Below are positions 33,629 to 45,636 of a stretch of DNA of 64,000 bases, piece after piece. Under the pieces are notes generated by a model. It was given only the letters and a program-made list of their open reading frames with translations. It ran no database searches and was not told where the DNA came from. The stretch covers positions 145,237,637 to 145,301,636 of the forward strand of contig CM061142.1 of the NCBI GenBank assembly GCA_030789695.1. The letters run 5' to 3'. The position numbers and the translations under genes are program-made. The stretch is from Scilla litardierei (taxonomy: Eukaryota; Streptophyta; Magnoliopsida; Asparagales; Asparagaceae). The stretch's first letter is position 1; each line of letters starts with the position of its first letter.

Positions 33629-35476
33629 GGTTTTGTTGGTGGCCCATGCAGGTCCAGTCTTGCAATTACGGATTAACGGAACAACGATAATAACGGAATG
33701 TCTATTAAATAAATTGCAACATTCGAGTCATAAGCCCTGAGTCTAGTCGTTTTCCTGTGTCACTAGGTGATAAGAAAACTTAGTTAGACGTCTGTGCTTG
33801 CTAGTTAGAGGCCTCTGATTGTTAGTAAGACTCCCTGTCAGCAATTGATTTAATCGTCGTAGGAGTTACCTTAGTGGTTCTTGTCTAACTCTGACCATAT
33901 TAGACTTCTAGAATTTCCTTCAGTCGTTCGCTGGGGTTCATCGATTTCAGACTAAGCTGATTGCATTCCATTACCGTCCAGCCCCTTAGAAAGTCTTAGC
34001 GCTTAGTTTCTTAAATCTTTGGTCGGTCGACTGTTGGAGTTTTCACGTAGATTTCCTGGTTCATATCCTAGGCGTAGGTATGCTTTGATCATCCGACCAA
34101 TTTCCTTGCCTCGATTCATGAGATCACCTCATGACGATCGTCGTCAATCTTCGAACCTCTCCATTACAAACCTTGAATCTTCTGAAAGTATTTTTTCGAT
34201 TTCCTCTTTACCTAAGTTTTAATATGCTCAATTTTTAATATATATATCTTATATATTTCATACTCCTTCGTTGACTTAAACTTTTAAAACTTTTGTCGAA
34301 ATTTTGAATACTAGCTTATGGTATTTTTCCAGCCTATACTTTTGTACATATGAAACTACATTATCCCTTCATATATTAACTTTATTCTGAACCGTACTTT
34401 TACTTTTCGATATATAATTTTCCTCCCTGATTTATGCCATTCATATACTTTTTAAGTCACATGGAATTTCAGCAGCAAGTCGATTTTATGCTCGTCGTTT
34501 TCTCTACTTCAGATTTTTGTAAAATTACTATTTCATAACCACTTCCTGATTTAGACCCTCCATGATTTGATTTTAAATCTTTGCTATCAATTTTGATTAT
34601 TCTACTACTAAGTTATTATTATTATCTTTCCGCTCACCATACATGCTTTTAGAAAAATTTCTAGACCAAATGGAATTTCAATTATTTTTATACCCGTACC
34701 AGGCTCGTTGTGCTCGTATGCTAAGAGCTTTGTGTAAACCAGTTTTATTTTTGGCACAACCTGGTTCCTCTAAAAGTAGTTCCAATATTGATCATTTTAT
34801 ATTTCCTTTCCCTGGCTTCAAGACTTTGAAAGCGTTTAAAACGAGCTTCAATTCTTCAGTTACTTTAATTTCATTCTTTGAATTTCCAAAAATTTTGCCA
34901 AAATTATATTAAATTACCGCCGTATAATATTTTCTAAAAACTACGTCCTTAATATTCATGTGAATGATTTACTTCCTTTTCTTAATGATTTTCGATAAGC
35001 CAATAAAACATTTTCTCTTATTATGAATATTCGACTCAAACTTATTTTGAACAACTCGTTTTATCGACCTCCAAATATTTTTATACAGACGAGGATTCCA
35101 ACTTTTGAAGTACAACAGTTTTCAAATTTCGCGTATTTTAGCTTATGTTACTTCATTTCTCAATCCTATATAAGGATCACTACATCTCCCTTTCCTCTAC
35201 CTAAACATTCACCAGTGAATCACTGTTTCACCTAACCAAGCTGTCTCCTTGTATTCGTCCTATCTGAACTCGTGCTTATCGATCCTTCCCTCGTCACGCT
35301 ATCGACCTCTAATCTTCCTCTATTGCTTAGGCTTTAGTGCCCGTCAATGTCTGTGTCAACTCTAAGTTGTTAATAGGCACTCGGACCTTGTGATGTAGTC
35401 GTAGTGCACGTACCTAAGTTGTGTATGTGGGCTTGAATGAGTATACCCCCATAGTATATTGATGCTTGCCTACTGT

Positions 35477-35547
<71 letters not shown>

Positions 35548-37253
35548 TCGGAGTTATTCGTGATATTATGAGGTTGTTTGTGTGTTAGCATTTATAGATT
35601 TGTGTGTGGTTAGCTATACCATACTAGGGATGCCTGTGTATATAAGAGTTAGTGTTGGAATATCTAATGGAGTGTATGTAGTTAGAGATACTTGTAATGG
35701 TTGAAATAAAATGATTGGTAAAGCTATGTGTATATTAGGTGTGATAATAATAGGTGAACGTATAGATAAGTGAGTAGGCCTATTGAGTGACCCATATGTT
35801 AGTACGTATGAGTATGTGCTCGTATGTAGGTATGTATTGTGCTTAGACGTAAGTAGTTATATTTTGTTGCATGAGTATATAGGTGATATACATATGGTAG
35901 TAAGATTATAATTTTGATTGGTATTGCTTGCTTTTACGGGATGTTGTATGCGTGCATACCGTGAGGTATACACGACTATTGCACATCTTAACTATGTATG
36001 TATAGGTGTTGGTATACTAATTATAGGTAGCAGGCTATGGTGTGAATATATATGTTACATGTGTGTGACTATACGATGAATGCGTATGTATTAGGGAGTG
36101 TATTATAATTATACGTGTGCTGATGTCTGTATTATTATTATGGTATATAGAGTGATTGAACTATGTGGGCGTTACCTAACTAAATATTAAGTGTGATTGA
36201 CTTATGGAATGTATATGGTTGTATTGGTAGACATATATATATTATAGTGGTACTGGTATAGGTATAAATGCCGTGTTACGAATATAGAATATTCTGATAT
36301 GTGTATTGAGTCTCACTCAAGCTTGAGTGGGTATACTCTAAGTATATTGAGATGTATGTCTATAGTTTGAATACATCGATGTTTGATGTACGTATAGTGA
36401 TAGTATTGTTTGTGCCTGGTGGTGCTACACACATGCTTGTGGGTCGCTATACCAGTATATAGTTATAGGTGTTGGTCTTGAGGTATAGCTATTTACTTAG
36501 GACTTGCCTGTATGAACGTATGTGTGCTAGCTAAACTAGGTGTGCAGATGTACTGGATATATGATGGTATGATTGGTGTATGTAAATGAAATGTTAGCGT
36601 GTATGGGTGTGCACCATGCACGGGTAAGTATGTGCTTAGTTATAGGTATTGATGACTATGGTATATGTGGCGTGTCGTAAATATAGTTATAGGACCGTAT
36701 GTGATGTGAATATATGGTGAACTATTTGCATGCATTTGAATGACTATATATTATGAAACTATAGTAGTGGTGAATGTATATTATATATAGTGAAACTTGA
36801 TTTAATAATGGTATAGTGTGATCACATGTGCTGATGTGTGGTATGGAATGTACACTAGGAAGTATTAGAGGGTAGTATACCCATGTTGTTTGTGCATAGG
36901 TAGCTATCTATACGTAGAGCAATGATTGTATTTGCTAGTGTAAGACTATACTTATATGAGTATCTGAAATATTGTTTTGTGATTAGGTAAGTAGTAGTTA
37001 TATAAGGGATGTATGCTTATATATATGATTGAAATACGTGTATGAATTTGACTGACTATAATGGGTATAAGTGTATATGTGCGTGAATATATATATAGGA
37101 TAGCAGAGTTATTGGTTGACTACCTAGTGCATATATAAGCATTTGTAATAGCTATACCTGGGTTAAATTATAATGACTTGATTGGGGTAGTTACTAGAGT
37201 GACTAGATATATTAGAAAGTCCGAGGACGGACTTTATTAGAAGGTGGGAAGGA
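33629..37253 (+). other. LARD-B non-coding interior
   Basis: Begins with GGTTTTGTTGGTGGCCCATG, a segment also found after the 5' LTRs at 15929 and (minus strand) 58960. No protein-coding frame is visible. The left half (33650-35480) is mixed; a TA run is at 35480-35546. The right part (35735-37253) is homologous to LARD-A 600-2403. It ends in the polypurine tract AAGGTGGGAAGGA. Confidence 0.75.
35480..35546. repeat. (TA)n microsatellite
   Basis: About 67 bp of TA dinucleotide in the LARD-B interior. Confidence 0.95.
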
Positions 37254-40093
37254 TGTAACGACCACTTTTTGTTGTACTTTGTTCGTGCATGTGCTTTTGA
37301 CCGTGCACGTGTTTATTTTAGACTTTGTTTGTTTGTGAACACTTTAGTGTGATATGCCGTTGTGAACATCTCTGAGAGTATTAAATAGTGGCACTAATTT
37401 AGAACGACATTTCTCGAGTCGTTTTCCCACAATTTAATCTTATGCTATGAGACGTTGTGATTTTCACTTTTGACGGGAGACGTTTCTATTTTTAGTTTCG
37501 TCGTCTGACGTCGAAATTGAGATCCGTCTTCTTAGTTAGCTTTCTTTCGTCACCACGATCACCACGGTATTTATTTTATAATTTTTGGAGCTCATTTGAC
37601 CTCCTTTATATTTTTAGCAAGGTTAAAAAATATTTTTAAAAGCTAGGTTTTAAATTAATTTTGGCCAAATAAAATTTATTTGAGTTTAAAACGGTTCAAA
37701 TAATTTTTGAGCCGAATTCCAGCTCATTTGGGCCGCACCCAAGCCTTGGTTGAGTTGGAGAGGGTGAGATTTGAATTTTAAATTATTTTAAATTTCTAAT
37801 CCCATTAGGATTAGCCCTAGACCAAGTCAACCCATCTACACTATATAAACAACCTTTAGGAAGACCTATTTTTGCAAGAAAATAACCCTAGCCGCTTCTA
37901 AAACTCAAATTCACACTTGCGACGTTTCGTCGCAACATTGCGACGGCCGTCACCCACACCGACCGATCCAAACACCCCAAATTCCCCGCTCCGACAGAAG
38001 CATCCGCCCGCACCAAGCTCCGACCGCACCACTGCACAGCTGATGCATTGCAACCCCGCACCAAGCCGTGTCCGACCGAGAGGATATCTCGGTCAGACCG
38101 AGAGACCCGCCCGCACCAAGCCCACTCCGCACCCCGCTCTGTCGCCCACTCCAAGCTCCCGCTCCGCACCGTGCCCGACCGAAGCAGTCGCCCGCTCACA
38201 CCCCATCTCCGCAACGTTGCAACATTGCAACGTTGTAGTGCCCCGCTGCAGCGCCCGACCCCGCTTCTCCCCCCGCACCGACTGATGATTTGCTCCTCAC
38301 CAACCGAGAGAACCAAGCCCCGCACCGCACCCGCAGCTGTATAGGCCCGTTCCCCCGCACCGACCGAGGCAAACCCCCGCATTTGGCTGTGTCCGACCGA
38401 GAGCCATCGTCGCAACCCCGCACCCGTCGCACCACTTGCCACCGTGGGCCCCCCAAGTTCTCCAGAGGTATTGTGGGTCCCCTATTGGTCCCTAGGACTA
38501 CTGTGGGCCCCACCTAGGTACGTTCTCTCTGACGATTTGCCGCTTACGACGTTGCGATACGTCGTAGCCCGTCGTCGCACGTGCTAGCTTTGGAATCTGG
38601 ATTCATTGCTCCGGTTGCTGCTCTGAACTTTCCAGTGAGGAATCTATATTGGAATCAGGACTTGGAGCGCGTTCTCTTATTCCAACCCCTGGCGTCGCTA
38701 CCCGACGCCAGTGTAGCTTTCGCGTCGTGCTGAGGTAACGCTTTGCACCCATAGGACCCCCAACCCATTGCCTGCTAATCAAGACTAAAATCGATGTTTT
38801 TAAAGTATTTTAAATGTTTTAGAATTCACTAATCAAGATTAATAAAACGGATGTAGGCCGGTGGACTTGTGCACGTAGGATAATTGTGATTTTGGACTCA
38901 TTGGACGGTGTGCTCAGACGTTGTACTTGCAGGCAAGTGAAATTTTCCAACTCTTGTGTAGGGCCATGTTTTTAGGCCACTTCCTTATTCCTAGCGTAAA
39001 AGAGACTAGACAGTGAAATGATAGCTGCCTAGACGCAACTTTAGGGTCTAGCTTGACAACGAAGCTAGATCCGTCACCCTGCCATGTCATGCATGCATTG
39101 ATATCTGTCACGTTTAAATTCCTAAACTGTATAAACTTTTAACTGCCATGCATTGCATTCTACATGTCATCCAAGTTGATTGTTGCATTCGTAGCACACG
39201 CTACCATACTTGTACTTGTACTTCCTTGTCCGGCTAGGTGCACCCCTATGCCATCATGTTAAAACACTTCCTGGCTCGTGATCCAGAAGCGGGCCTCATG
39301 TGTTGGTTAAAAGTCAATGCCTGATACACGTGGAGGGGTATGGATAAGCGATCACTTGAGCTTAGGAGTTGGCCCGATCAGCCACTCTAACCAAAAGGCG
39401 CAATCTCTGTGCACGAGGTGCTAACTTTACTTGTACTTGTCCTTGTGAATGTTCTAGTGAAAACTTTTCATCCATGCCATGCTCGTAATTTAATTTACTT
39501 TACTTGTTGCACTCATACTTTAATTGCCATGTCATTGCATTCATGCTAGAACTACTAGGTTGCTTTACCTACTTTCAGTTTCCTTGCACAAGTCTCTTGT
39601 AGACTTGATGACATGTGCCCCTTGCTCTTTTGGGTGTCACATGTTAGACCCTAAGACAGAGACTGTTGTTGAGTACGTGGTGTTTTGCTGACGCTGAGCC
39701 TGAGTCCATGTCTGCCCAGGAGGAGTGTTGTGGACACCGGTGACCATTCTTTGAGTCTTTGCTGAGCTTCCTTTTGTTTTAGGCCAACTGTTTGTTGTCG
39801 GTGCGTGGCACCTATACTTTGTACTTTGTACTTTTGTTGGCCTTGTTTGGGCCTTTAGACTCTTTTTCTTTTCAGCCTGGTGGATTTTTCTATGATGTTG
39901 AAACTTATTTTATGGATATTCCGATATATCTCTTTTGTCTCATTTCATTATTATTATCGTTGTTTCGTTTGCGTTGCAAGGACATGTAGTTTTAAAGTTG
40001 ATTGACGCTTATCGGACTTGCAGCTTGCAGCTTCAAGTCTGAGCGGACCTTCTCACGCTTCGCCTCCATATTTTTGCGAAGCGGGGCGTGACA
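37254..40093 (+). repeat. LARD-B 3' LTR
   Basis: Direct repeat of 30816-33628, preceded by polypurine tract 37241-37253 and ending GGGGCGTGACA. It carries a 22-bp segment (CACCGACCGAGGCAAACC.. near 38357) missing from the 5' copy, bounded by CCCCCGCA microhomology. Confidence 0.9.
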
Positions 40094-40580
40094 GTCTGCG
40101 TGACAATGAGACCATTTCCTTTCCTTTCCCGGACATGGGGATGGCTCGGGGAAGAATGATGCGGCGCGATATGGTGTCTATGAAGATGGTGAATCAGATA
40201 AAGTGTGCAAACACAAATTCAAGTCATTATATAAAATGAAATAAATATGAAGAGTGGAAAGAGGTTACCCATCGACGTTGTGAAATCAAGTACCCGAAAG
40301 ACCTCACGCAATATAGGGAAGCAATTTGGGAAGCCGTCGCTGGCTGATCAGACAAGAATCGAAATTTTCGAATATTTGGGGTTTAGGATTATGGTTTGGA
40401 TGTTTTGATGAGAGAATGTTGATGATGGCGAGGTGGCAAGGGTGGGGGAGTATGGAAATGAGTGGAGGTGAAGATCTAGAGGCAGTATGGTGGATGGAGG
40501 AGGTCGATTCGGTAGTTGGAGGGTCAGAGATTGCTTGAAGGGGAGTCTGGGGGTCGGGTGGCTGGTATCGTGCGACAGGG

Positions 40581-40950
40581 GTATTTATAGGGGCGAAAAT
40601 GAACCGATCGGGTGAGTTCTCACCCGATCGGGTGGATAAGTTTCGAAAATTTTCTGTCGGCTAACAGCTACAGGTGAACCGATCGGGTGAGCTTTCACCC
40701 AATCGATTGACCGCTTCTCAATTCTTCCCGCAAGTCTGCAACTTTTCGCCCAGTCTACCACCCGATCGCTATGCGTACCACCTGGTCGGTTGATCATTTC
40801 CCAAAAATTCCCGAGAATTCAGCCCAGTTCACCCGGTCTGTCACCCGGTCTCGGCTGGCTTTACCCGATCGGTTCGTTGAGCGACTGATACGGCCGACAG
40901 ATGATACATCCTAACCGATCGGGTGAGTTATCACCCGATCGGTTGGGGCC
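40581..40950 (-). promoter_or_regulatory. Internal U3-like promoter of Athila element
   Basis: Read on the minus strand, CCGATCGG palindrome pairs (40601-40945, some mutated) are followed by a TATA box CTATAAATAC (40581-40590), then a leader of about 440 bases to the post-pol ATG at 40136. The similarity to the LTR U3 extends beyond the palindrome: CAGCTACAG(G/A)TGAACCGATC occurs here, at about 17404 and, on the other strand, in E1. It lies between the integrase stop (41145) and the post-pol ORF, where it could drive a separate mRNA. Confidence 0.55.
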
Positions 40951-41144
40951 TTGTTTTCTGCAAAAGTGCACAAACGGCCTTAGTCCCTCAACGAAATTTC
41001 TCGCAGCTGGATTTATTTATAAAAATAGATAAAATAAAGTTAAAAAATAATTCTAAAAAAGTGGGAACAAAGGGTTTAGAACATGGGTTGCCTCCCATGA
41101 AGCGCTTTTGTTAAACGTCGTTAGCTCGACGCCTCATATGGTGG

Positions 41145-41887
41145 TCAATTGGGGTCCGGAGGGTTCGAGGAAGAGTCGTCGGTCGCTGAGAATCCGACCG
41201 GAGAGAATTCTGGTTCTCCAACTGCATAGTGTTTCAGACGCTGTCCGTTGACTTTAAACGGCTCATCCCTTCCCATTATCTCAATAGCCCCATGCGGGAA
41301 AACCTTGGTGACGCGGAATGGTCCCGACCACCTTGACTTGAGCTTTCCAAGAAAGAGCTTCAGCTTTGAGTTGAATAGGAGAACTAAGTCCCCTTCCTTG
41401 AATTCCCTCTTCAAGATGCGCTTATCGTGCCACCGCTTCAGCTTCTCCTTGTAAATCTTAGCGTTTTCATAAGCATTGAGCCGGATCTCGTCGAGCTCGT
41501 TAAGTTGTAACTGCCGGTGCCCACCTACCTCCTTGGCGTCGAAGTTTAGATTTTTGATTGCCCAAAATGCCTTATGTTCCAATTCCACAGGCAGATGGCA
41601 AGCCTTCCTATAGACAAGCCGGTAGGGGGTTGTGCCGATCGGAGATTTAAATGCCGTCCTGTAGGCCCAAAGCGCGTCAGGAAGTTTTGATGACCAATCC
41701 TTCCTAGAGTTGACCACCGTCTTTTCTAGTATGCTTTTAATCTCCCGGTTAGAGACTTTCGCCTGACCGCTGGTCTGCGGGTGGTAGGCACGCCCCACCC
41801 GGTGATGTACCCCGTACTTTTTCAAGAGAGCCTCGATTTTCTTCTCTATAAAGTGGCTCCCTCCGTCACTGATCAGGACTCGAGGTA
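41145..41887 (-). pseudogene. Athila integrase, C-terminal part
   Basis: Continues the integrase across the copia insertion: the catalytic-core end (SDGG then a YHPQTSGQ motif with the region of the third acidic residue) and the C-terminal domain ([29 protein letters not shown]). The stop is at 41145. The frame is open throughout and joins the fragment at 50605 in the same frame, so only the copia insertion breaks it here. Confidence 0.85.
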
Positions 41888-41892
41888 CACCG

Positions 41893-43549
41893 TGTAGGAT
41901 CTAAATAAGGCCTAGAGGGGGGGGGTGAATATGCCTTTGACCAAATTATTGCAAGATAAAAAATTAAGCCTAGTTTACAACATGCAGTTTAGGAATCAGA
42001 CAATCAAAGCATTCACAGAAGACACATGATTTAACGTGGTTCGGTCCCCATGACCTACGTCCACCCCAATGAGCAATCACTTATACTGTTTCTTTAAGAA
42101 GTTACAATCTCCCTTAGATTGGTGCCCCAACACCAACCTGTCAGACCAACTCAAGATCACCAAAGCCAAAAAGAAACATTCAAGTATCACTCCCCAACCC
42201 AACTTGCCCCAACAAGTTTGGTTCCCAGAGTCCCAAATAACGGAAGAAATTATATTACAGAAATGCTGATCAAAACATTAATAACTTCACAAATAACAAA
42301 TATCAAGAGTTTAGAAAGCTCATTTGTGAAGATCTCTCTGGTTGTCGTCTTTCAACACATCAGTAGCTTCGCAACGCTTCTTACGGAATGATGATCGGAT
42401 GTCTGTAGAAGAAGTAGTCCCTGTCCCCGTGGAGGTAGTCGGTAGAATTTCCTCACTCAAAATGATCTCATTTGCTGCACAGGAGGAACTAACTGCTCAA
42501 CTTGCTGTCACTGCGTCGGGGATGAATTCACGGTCGCAACGCTTCTTACGGAACTCAATTTGGATCTCTAGAACTCCACTTATTGATGAAAATGTGAAGA
42601 GATATACATGGGTATATATAGGATCAGCTTAACGGGTTTTGACACTGTGCGAAGGGATCCGAACCAACGAAAAACACGTTTAAAACGTGTTAACGGGTCG
42701 GGTTTGAAAACCCGATGTCGGCAGCGATCTCCGCCGTTGGATCGAGCGGGATCTGACGAGGACGCGCCACGTGGCCGTCAAAATTCGTGCGTCGGCGCCC
42801 GCCGCCGCTGACCCGGACCCGCTGTGTCGGCAACCGTCGGATCTTCGTGTGGACGGTTGAGATGATGCCACGTCGACGCGGATTACGAACAGCGGCGACC
42901 GCCATCCGCGACTTCGTTCGATCGGTTGGTGACCGTTCGATGCTGATCGAGCGGCGCTGAAGAAGCCACGTCGCCCGCTTCGAGCGGCCGTTGGATGTGG
43001 AACGAACGGCGCAGATGATGCCACGTCAGCTTGGATTTAAATCTGCGATGAAGCGTATATATGCACAGTACCGTATGCCGTATTTGCTGAGTATTTTCAC
43101 TGTATTCTTGCGTATTTGGGCATCAAATAAATCCCAAAAATTCTGAAATAATTCTCAAAAATCCCATAGCTTCATATTGACATGTGAGAATTTTTTTCAC
43201 CTCATTTCACCTCTTGTAGAAAGAGATTCTTCTTTGTATACTCAGTATTTTCTCGTATTTCCCTGTATTTGGACTTCAAACAATCTCCATAAATCTTGAG
43301 AAAAATCCCATGCTATTTATAGCCTATGATTAACTCTAGAGTAGAGTTTCATAGCTATACTCCATTGTTTGATCAGCTTGTGTAATTCCAAATGAAGTTT
43401 CACCCTTGTATCTCTACGTACTTGAGTACGTACATGTGTAACCTGAGCAATCTTGGCTACAGCGACATGTGACACACTCAACAAACATATTAGAACAGTT
43501 CAGTAGGGTTTGTTATCATCAAACATAGGTTAGGATGTTGTTTCCAACA
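41893..43549 (-). repeat. Copia 3' LTR
   Basis: Direct repeat of 48945-50599. The TATA box on the minus strand is CCTATATATACC at 42611-42622. Upstream (about 42660-43000) the sequence is rich in GATCG/CGATC and ACGTG motifs. Confidence 0.93.
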
Positions 43550-43830
43550 ATCTCCCCCTTTTGATGAGAACAAACCAGACATTAAGATTACATCAAAAAT
43601 GTGTGAAGTGTGTGAGTGTGTGAAGCATGAATATGAGCATGAATGGCAAAATGATATGCTCCCCCTATAAGCATGAATATGAGCATGAATGGCAAAATGA
43701 TATGCTCCCCCTATTGACAGGCTCCCAAAATGATATGCTCCCCCTATTGACATGCTCCCCCTATTGACATGCTCCCCCTATCTCTGACATTGCTCAATCT
43801 TAATATTTATCTCCCCCTTTGTTTTCATCA
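43550..43830 (-). other. Copia polypurine tract and repeated tract copies
   Basis: The tract AAAAGGGGGAGATTG (minus strand, 43550-43564) abuts the LTR. Further copies of ATAGGGGGAGCAT follow at about 43659-43785 and a TTAAGCATG-type duplication of about 45 bp lies at 43625-43710. Multiple copies fit a Sirevirus. Confidence 0.8.
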
Positions 43831-44760
43831 AAAAAATGTATGAAATAGCATATGAGGAATGGAAAATTGAACATTATAAAGCAAAATAAACAGGCAAGAC
43901 ATCGATGACCACAATGAATAAATAAGCAATAAGCACTAAGTCATAACTACCATAATTCATCTCCGTGCTCAAGTGTGATGATCAAATGTTTAGTATATAT
44001 GGAGAGGTAATAAGGAATACAGCCTGTCATATCCAACTTTTCAACTGAATATATGAACGTCAAAGATTGAGTTTCCCCTTCTCATGTAATATGAGTTCAA
44101 GTTACCAATTCCAAACATAACCGATAAGGATTTTTAAATGTGAAATGGCAGTGCTTGACGGAATTAACACCAACGCTAAAAAAATGACATTTATAGCATA
44201 AGTTGGATGTCCAAGGGTAGTATCAAGGACATGGATCGTATCCATTTTTCATACGAAGCTCTGTGTATATATTTTGAAGACACTCGTCTTGCTATTCTTT
44301 TTATACACGTATATTTTGATGAGAGCTTTTCTTTTTACCCATGCCTTGAAACATCATATCCCATTAAAACATAAATTAGTCCACCAACAACCACTTTTCT
44401 TATTCAATATTTCAAATCCATATCAAAAACATTTTGATCTGTGTAAGTGTGATTGGAAGATGAAAAACGTTAGTTACTCATTAATGAATATGACCTAATT
44501 TAGCATGTAGTCTTTGAATGCAAGCATTGTTAAGAATATAATATTCAAAATCCATAAGACGTATGTTTTGCATTTAAAGCTGTTTCTGATGAAAAGTGCA
44601 AAAAGAGGAGATAGACAATTCACTTTCCCTTTCTTTTTATATTTTTCTTTTTTTTATATTTTTCTTTTTCATTTTTTTATTCAAGCTGTTTTGCATTTAT
44701 TTTTATTTTTGTAGCACACCACACAAAAACAATAAAAGCACACCAAATAATATTTTCACT
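43831..44760 (-). other. Copia non-coding region between RNase H and polypurine tracts
   Basis: AT-rich, with no convincing ORF on either strand. No env-like ORF is seen in this copy. Confidence 0.6.
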
Positions 44761-45636
44761 CTAAATATGATCAATAATGCCCAATTCTAGACGTAGACGA
44801 CAAAAGCGATCTTCTGGCAAAGGTTTTGTAAAGATATCTGCCAACTGAGAATCAATAGAAATATATTCAATGGATACATCCTCTTTTGCCAAATGATCTC
44901 TAAGAAAATGATGTCTTACGTCTATGTGTTTTGTACGAGAGTGATGGATAGGGTTGTTAGAAAGATCTATGGCACTCTTGCTATCACAACGAAGAGGGAC
45001 TTTTCGTAATTCTAATCCGTAGTCAAGTAAGGTTTGCATCATCCACAGTACCTGGGCACAGCAGCTGCTAAGAGCAATATACTCTGCCTCAGTGGTGGAT
45101 AGCGCAACACTATTTTGCTTACGGCTAGACCAAGAAACTAAGGATTGTCCCAAAAGAAAGCAAGTTCCACTAGTGCTCTTTCTATCAACCAAGCTACCAG
45201 CATAATTAGCATCAGCATAGCCAACCAAATTAAGATTACCACAAGAGGGATACCATAGTCCAAGTGTAGGAGTGTGAATAAGATATCGAAAAATCCTCTT
45301 AATGGCTATCAAATGTGATTCTTTTGGACATGCTTGAAATCGTGCACACAAACAGACAGAAAACATGATGTCTGGTCTAGATGCAGTTAAATAGAGTAAG
45401 GACCCAATCATACCTCGATAAAGCTTTTGGTCCACATCTATACCTTTGTCATCCTTTTCAAGCTTCGTCGTCGGACTCATTGGAGTTCGCATTGGCTTTG
45501 CATTTTCCATCCCAAATTTCTTCAACAGTTCTTTTATGTACTTGGTTTGGGAAACATATATGCCATCTCCAGTATGTCTTACTTGAAAGCCCAAAAAGTA
45601 TTTCAACTCTCCGACCAGACTCATCTCAAATTGATC
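44761..45636 (-). pseudogene. pol: Copia RT end and RNase H
   Basis: Same frame as the ORF ending at 45637, separated only by the TAG. It holds the RT thumb region and RNase H with its acidic residues (GYADANYAG, STTEAEYIA, CDSKSAI), ending ADIFTKPLPEDRF..LGIIDHI. RNase H removes the RNA strand during reverse transcription. Confidence 0.9.

Larger units (their letters stand above)
30816..40093 (+). mobile_element. LARD-B, large retrotransposon derivative
   Basis: LTRs of 2813 and 2840 bp begin TGTAACGACC and end GGGGCGTGACA, and are flanked by perfect gtctg duplications (30811-30815, 40094-40098). The 3.6-kb interior (33629-37253) has no gag or pol ORF. It interrupts the Athila post-pol ORF. 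Shared termini, polypurine tract and post-LTR segment tie it to the Tekay-like element, which could supply enzymes in trans. Confidence 0.9.
29624..40136 (-). pseudogene. Athila post-pol ORF, split by LARD-B
   Basis: The frame starts at ATG 40136, runs to 40094, is interrupted by LARD-B and one copy of its duplicated target, and resumes at 30810 to a stop at 29624-29626. Without the insertion it is 409 codons, in one frame, with one premature TGA at 30386-30388 (codon 156). No in-frame ATG lies between 40136 and an upstream stop. The middle (GSICCGGIVTLIVSYILRM, PLNIAHWIVHEL) resembles the ATHILA ORF-1 family of plant retrotransposons. The C-terminal 70 residues are Pro/Ser-rich. Its position after pol is that of env-like ORFs, but I see no signal peptide or convincing membrane anchor, so the function is unknown. 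A promoter-like segment precedes it. Confidence 0.65.

Noticed and set aside
43490..43753. Repetitive minus-strand ORF
   Set aside because: Translation of the duplicated polypurine-tract region of the copia element.
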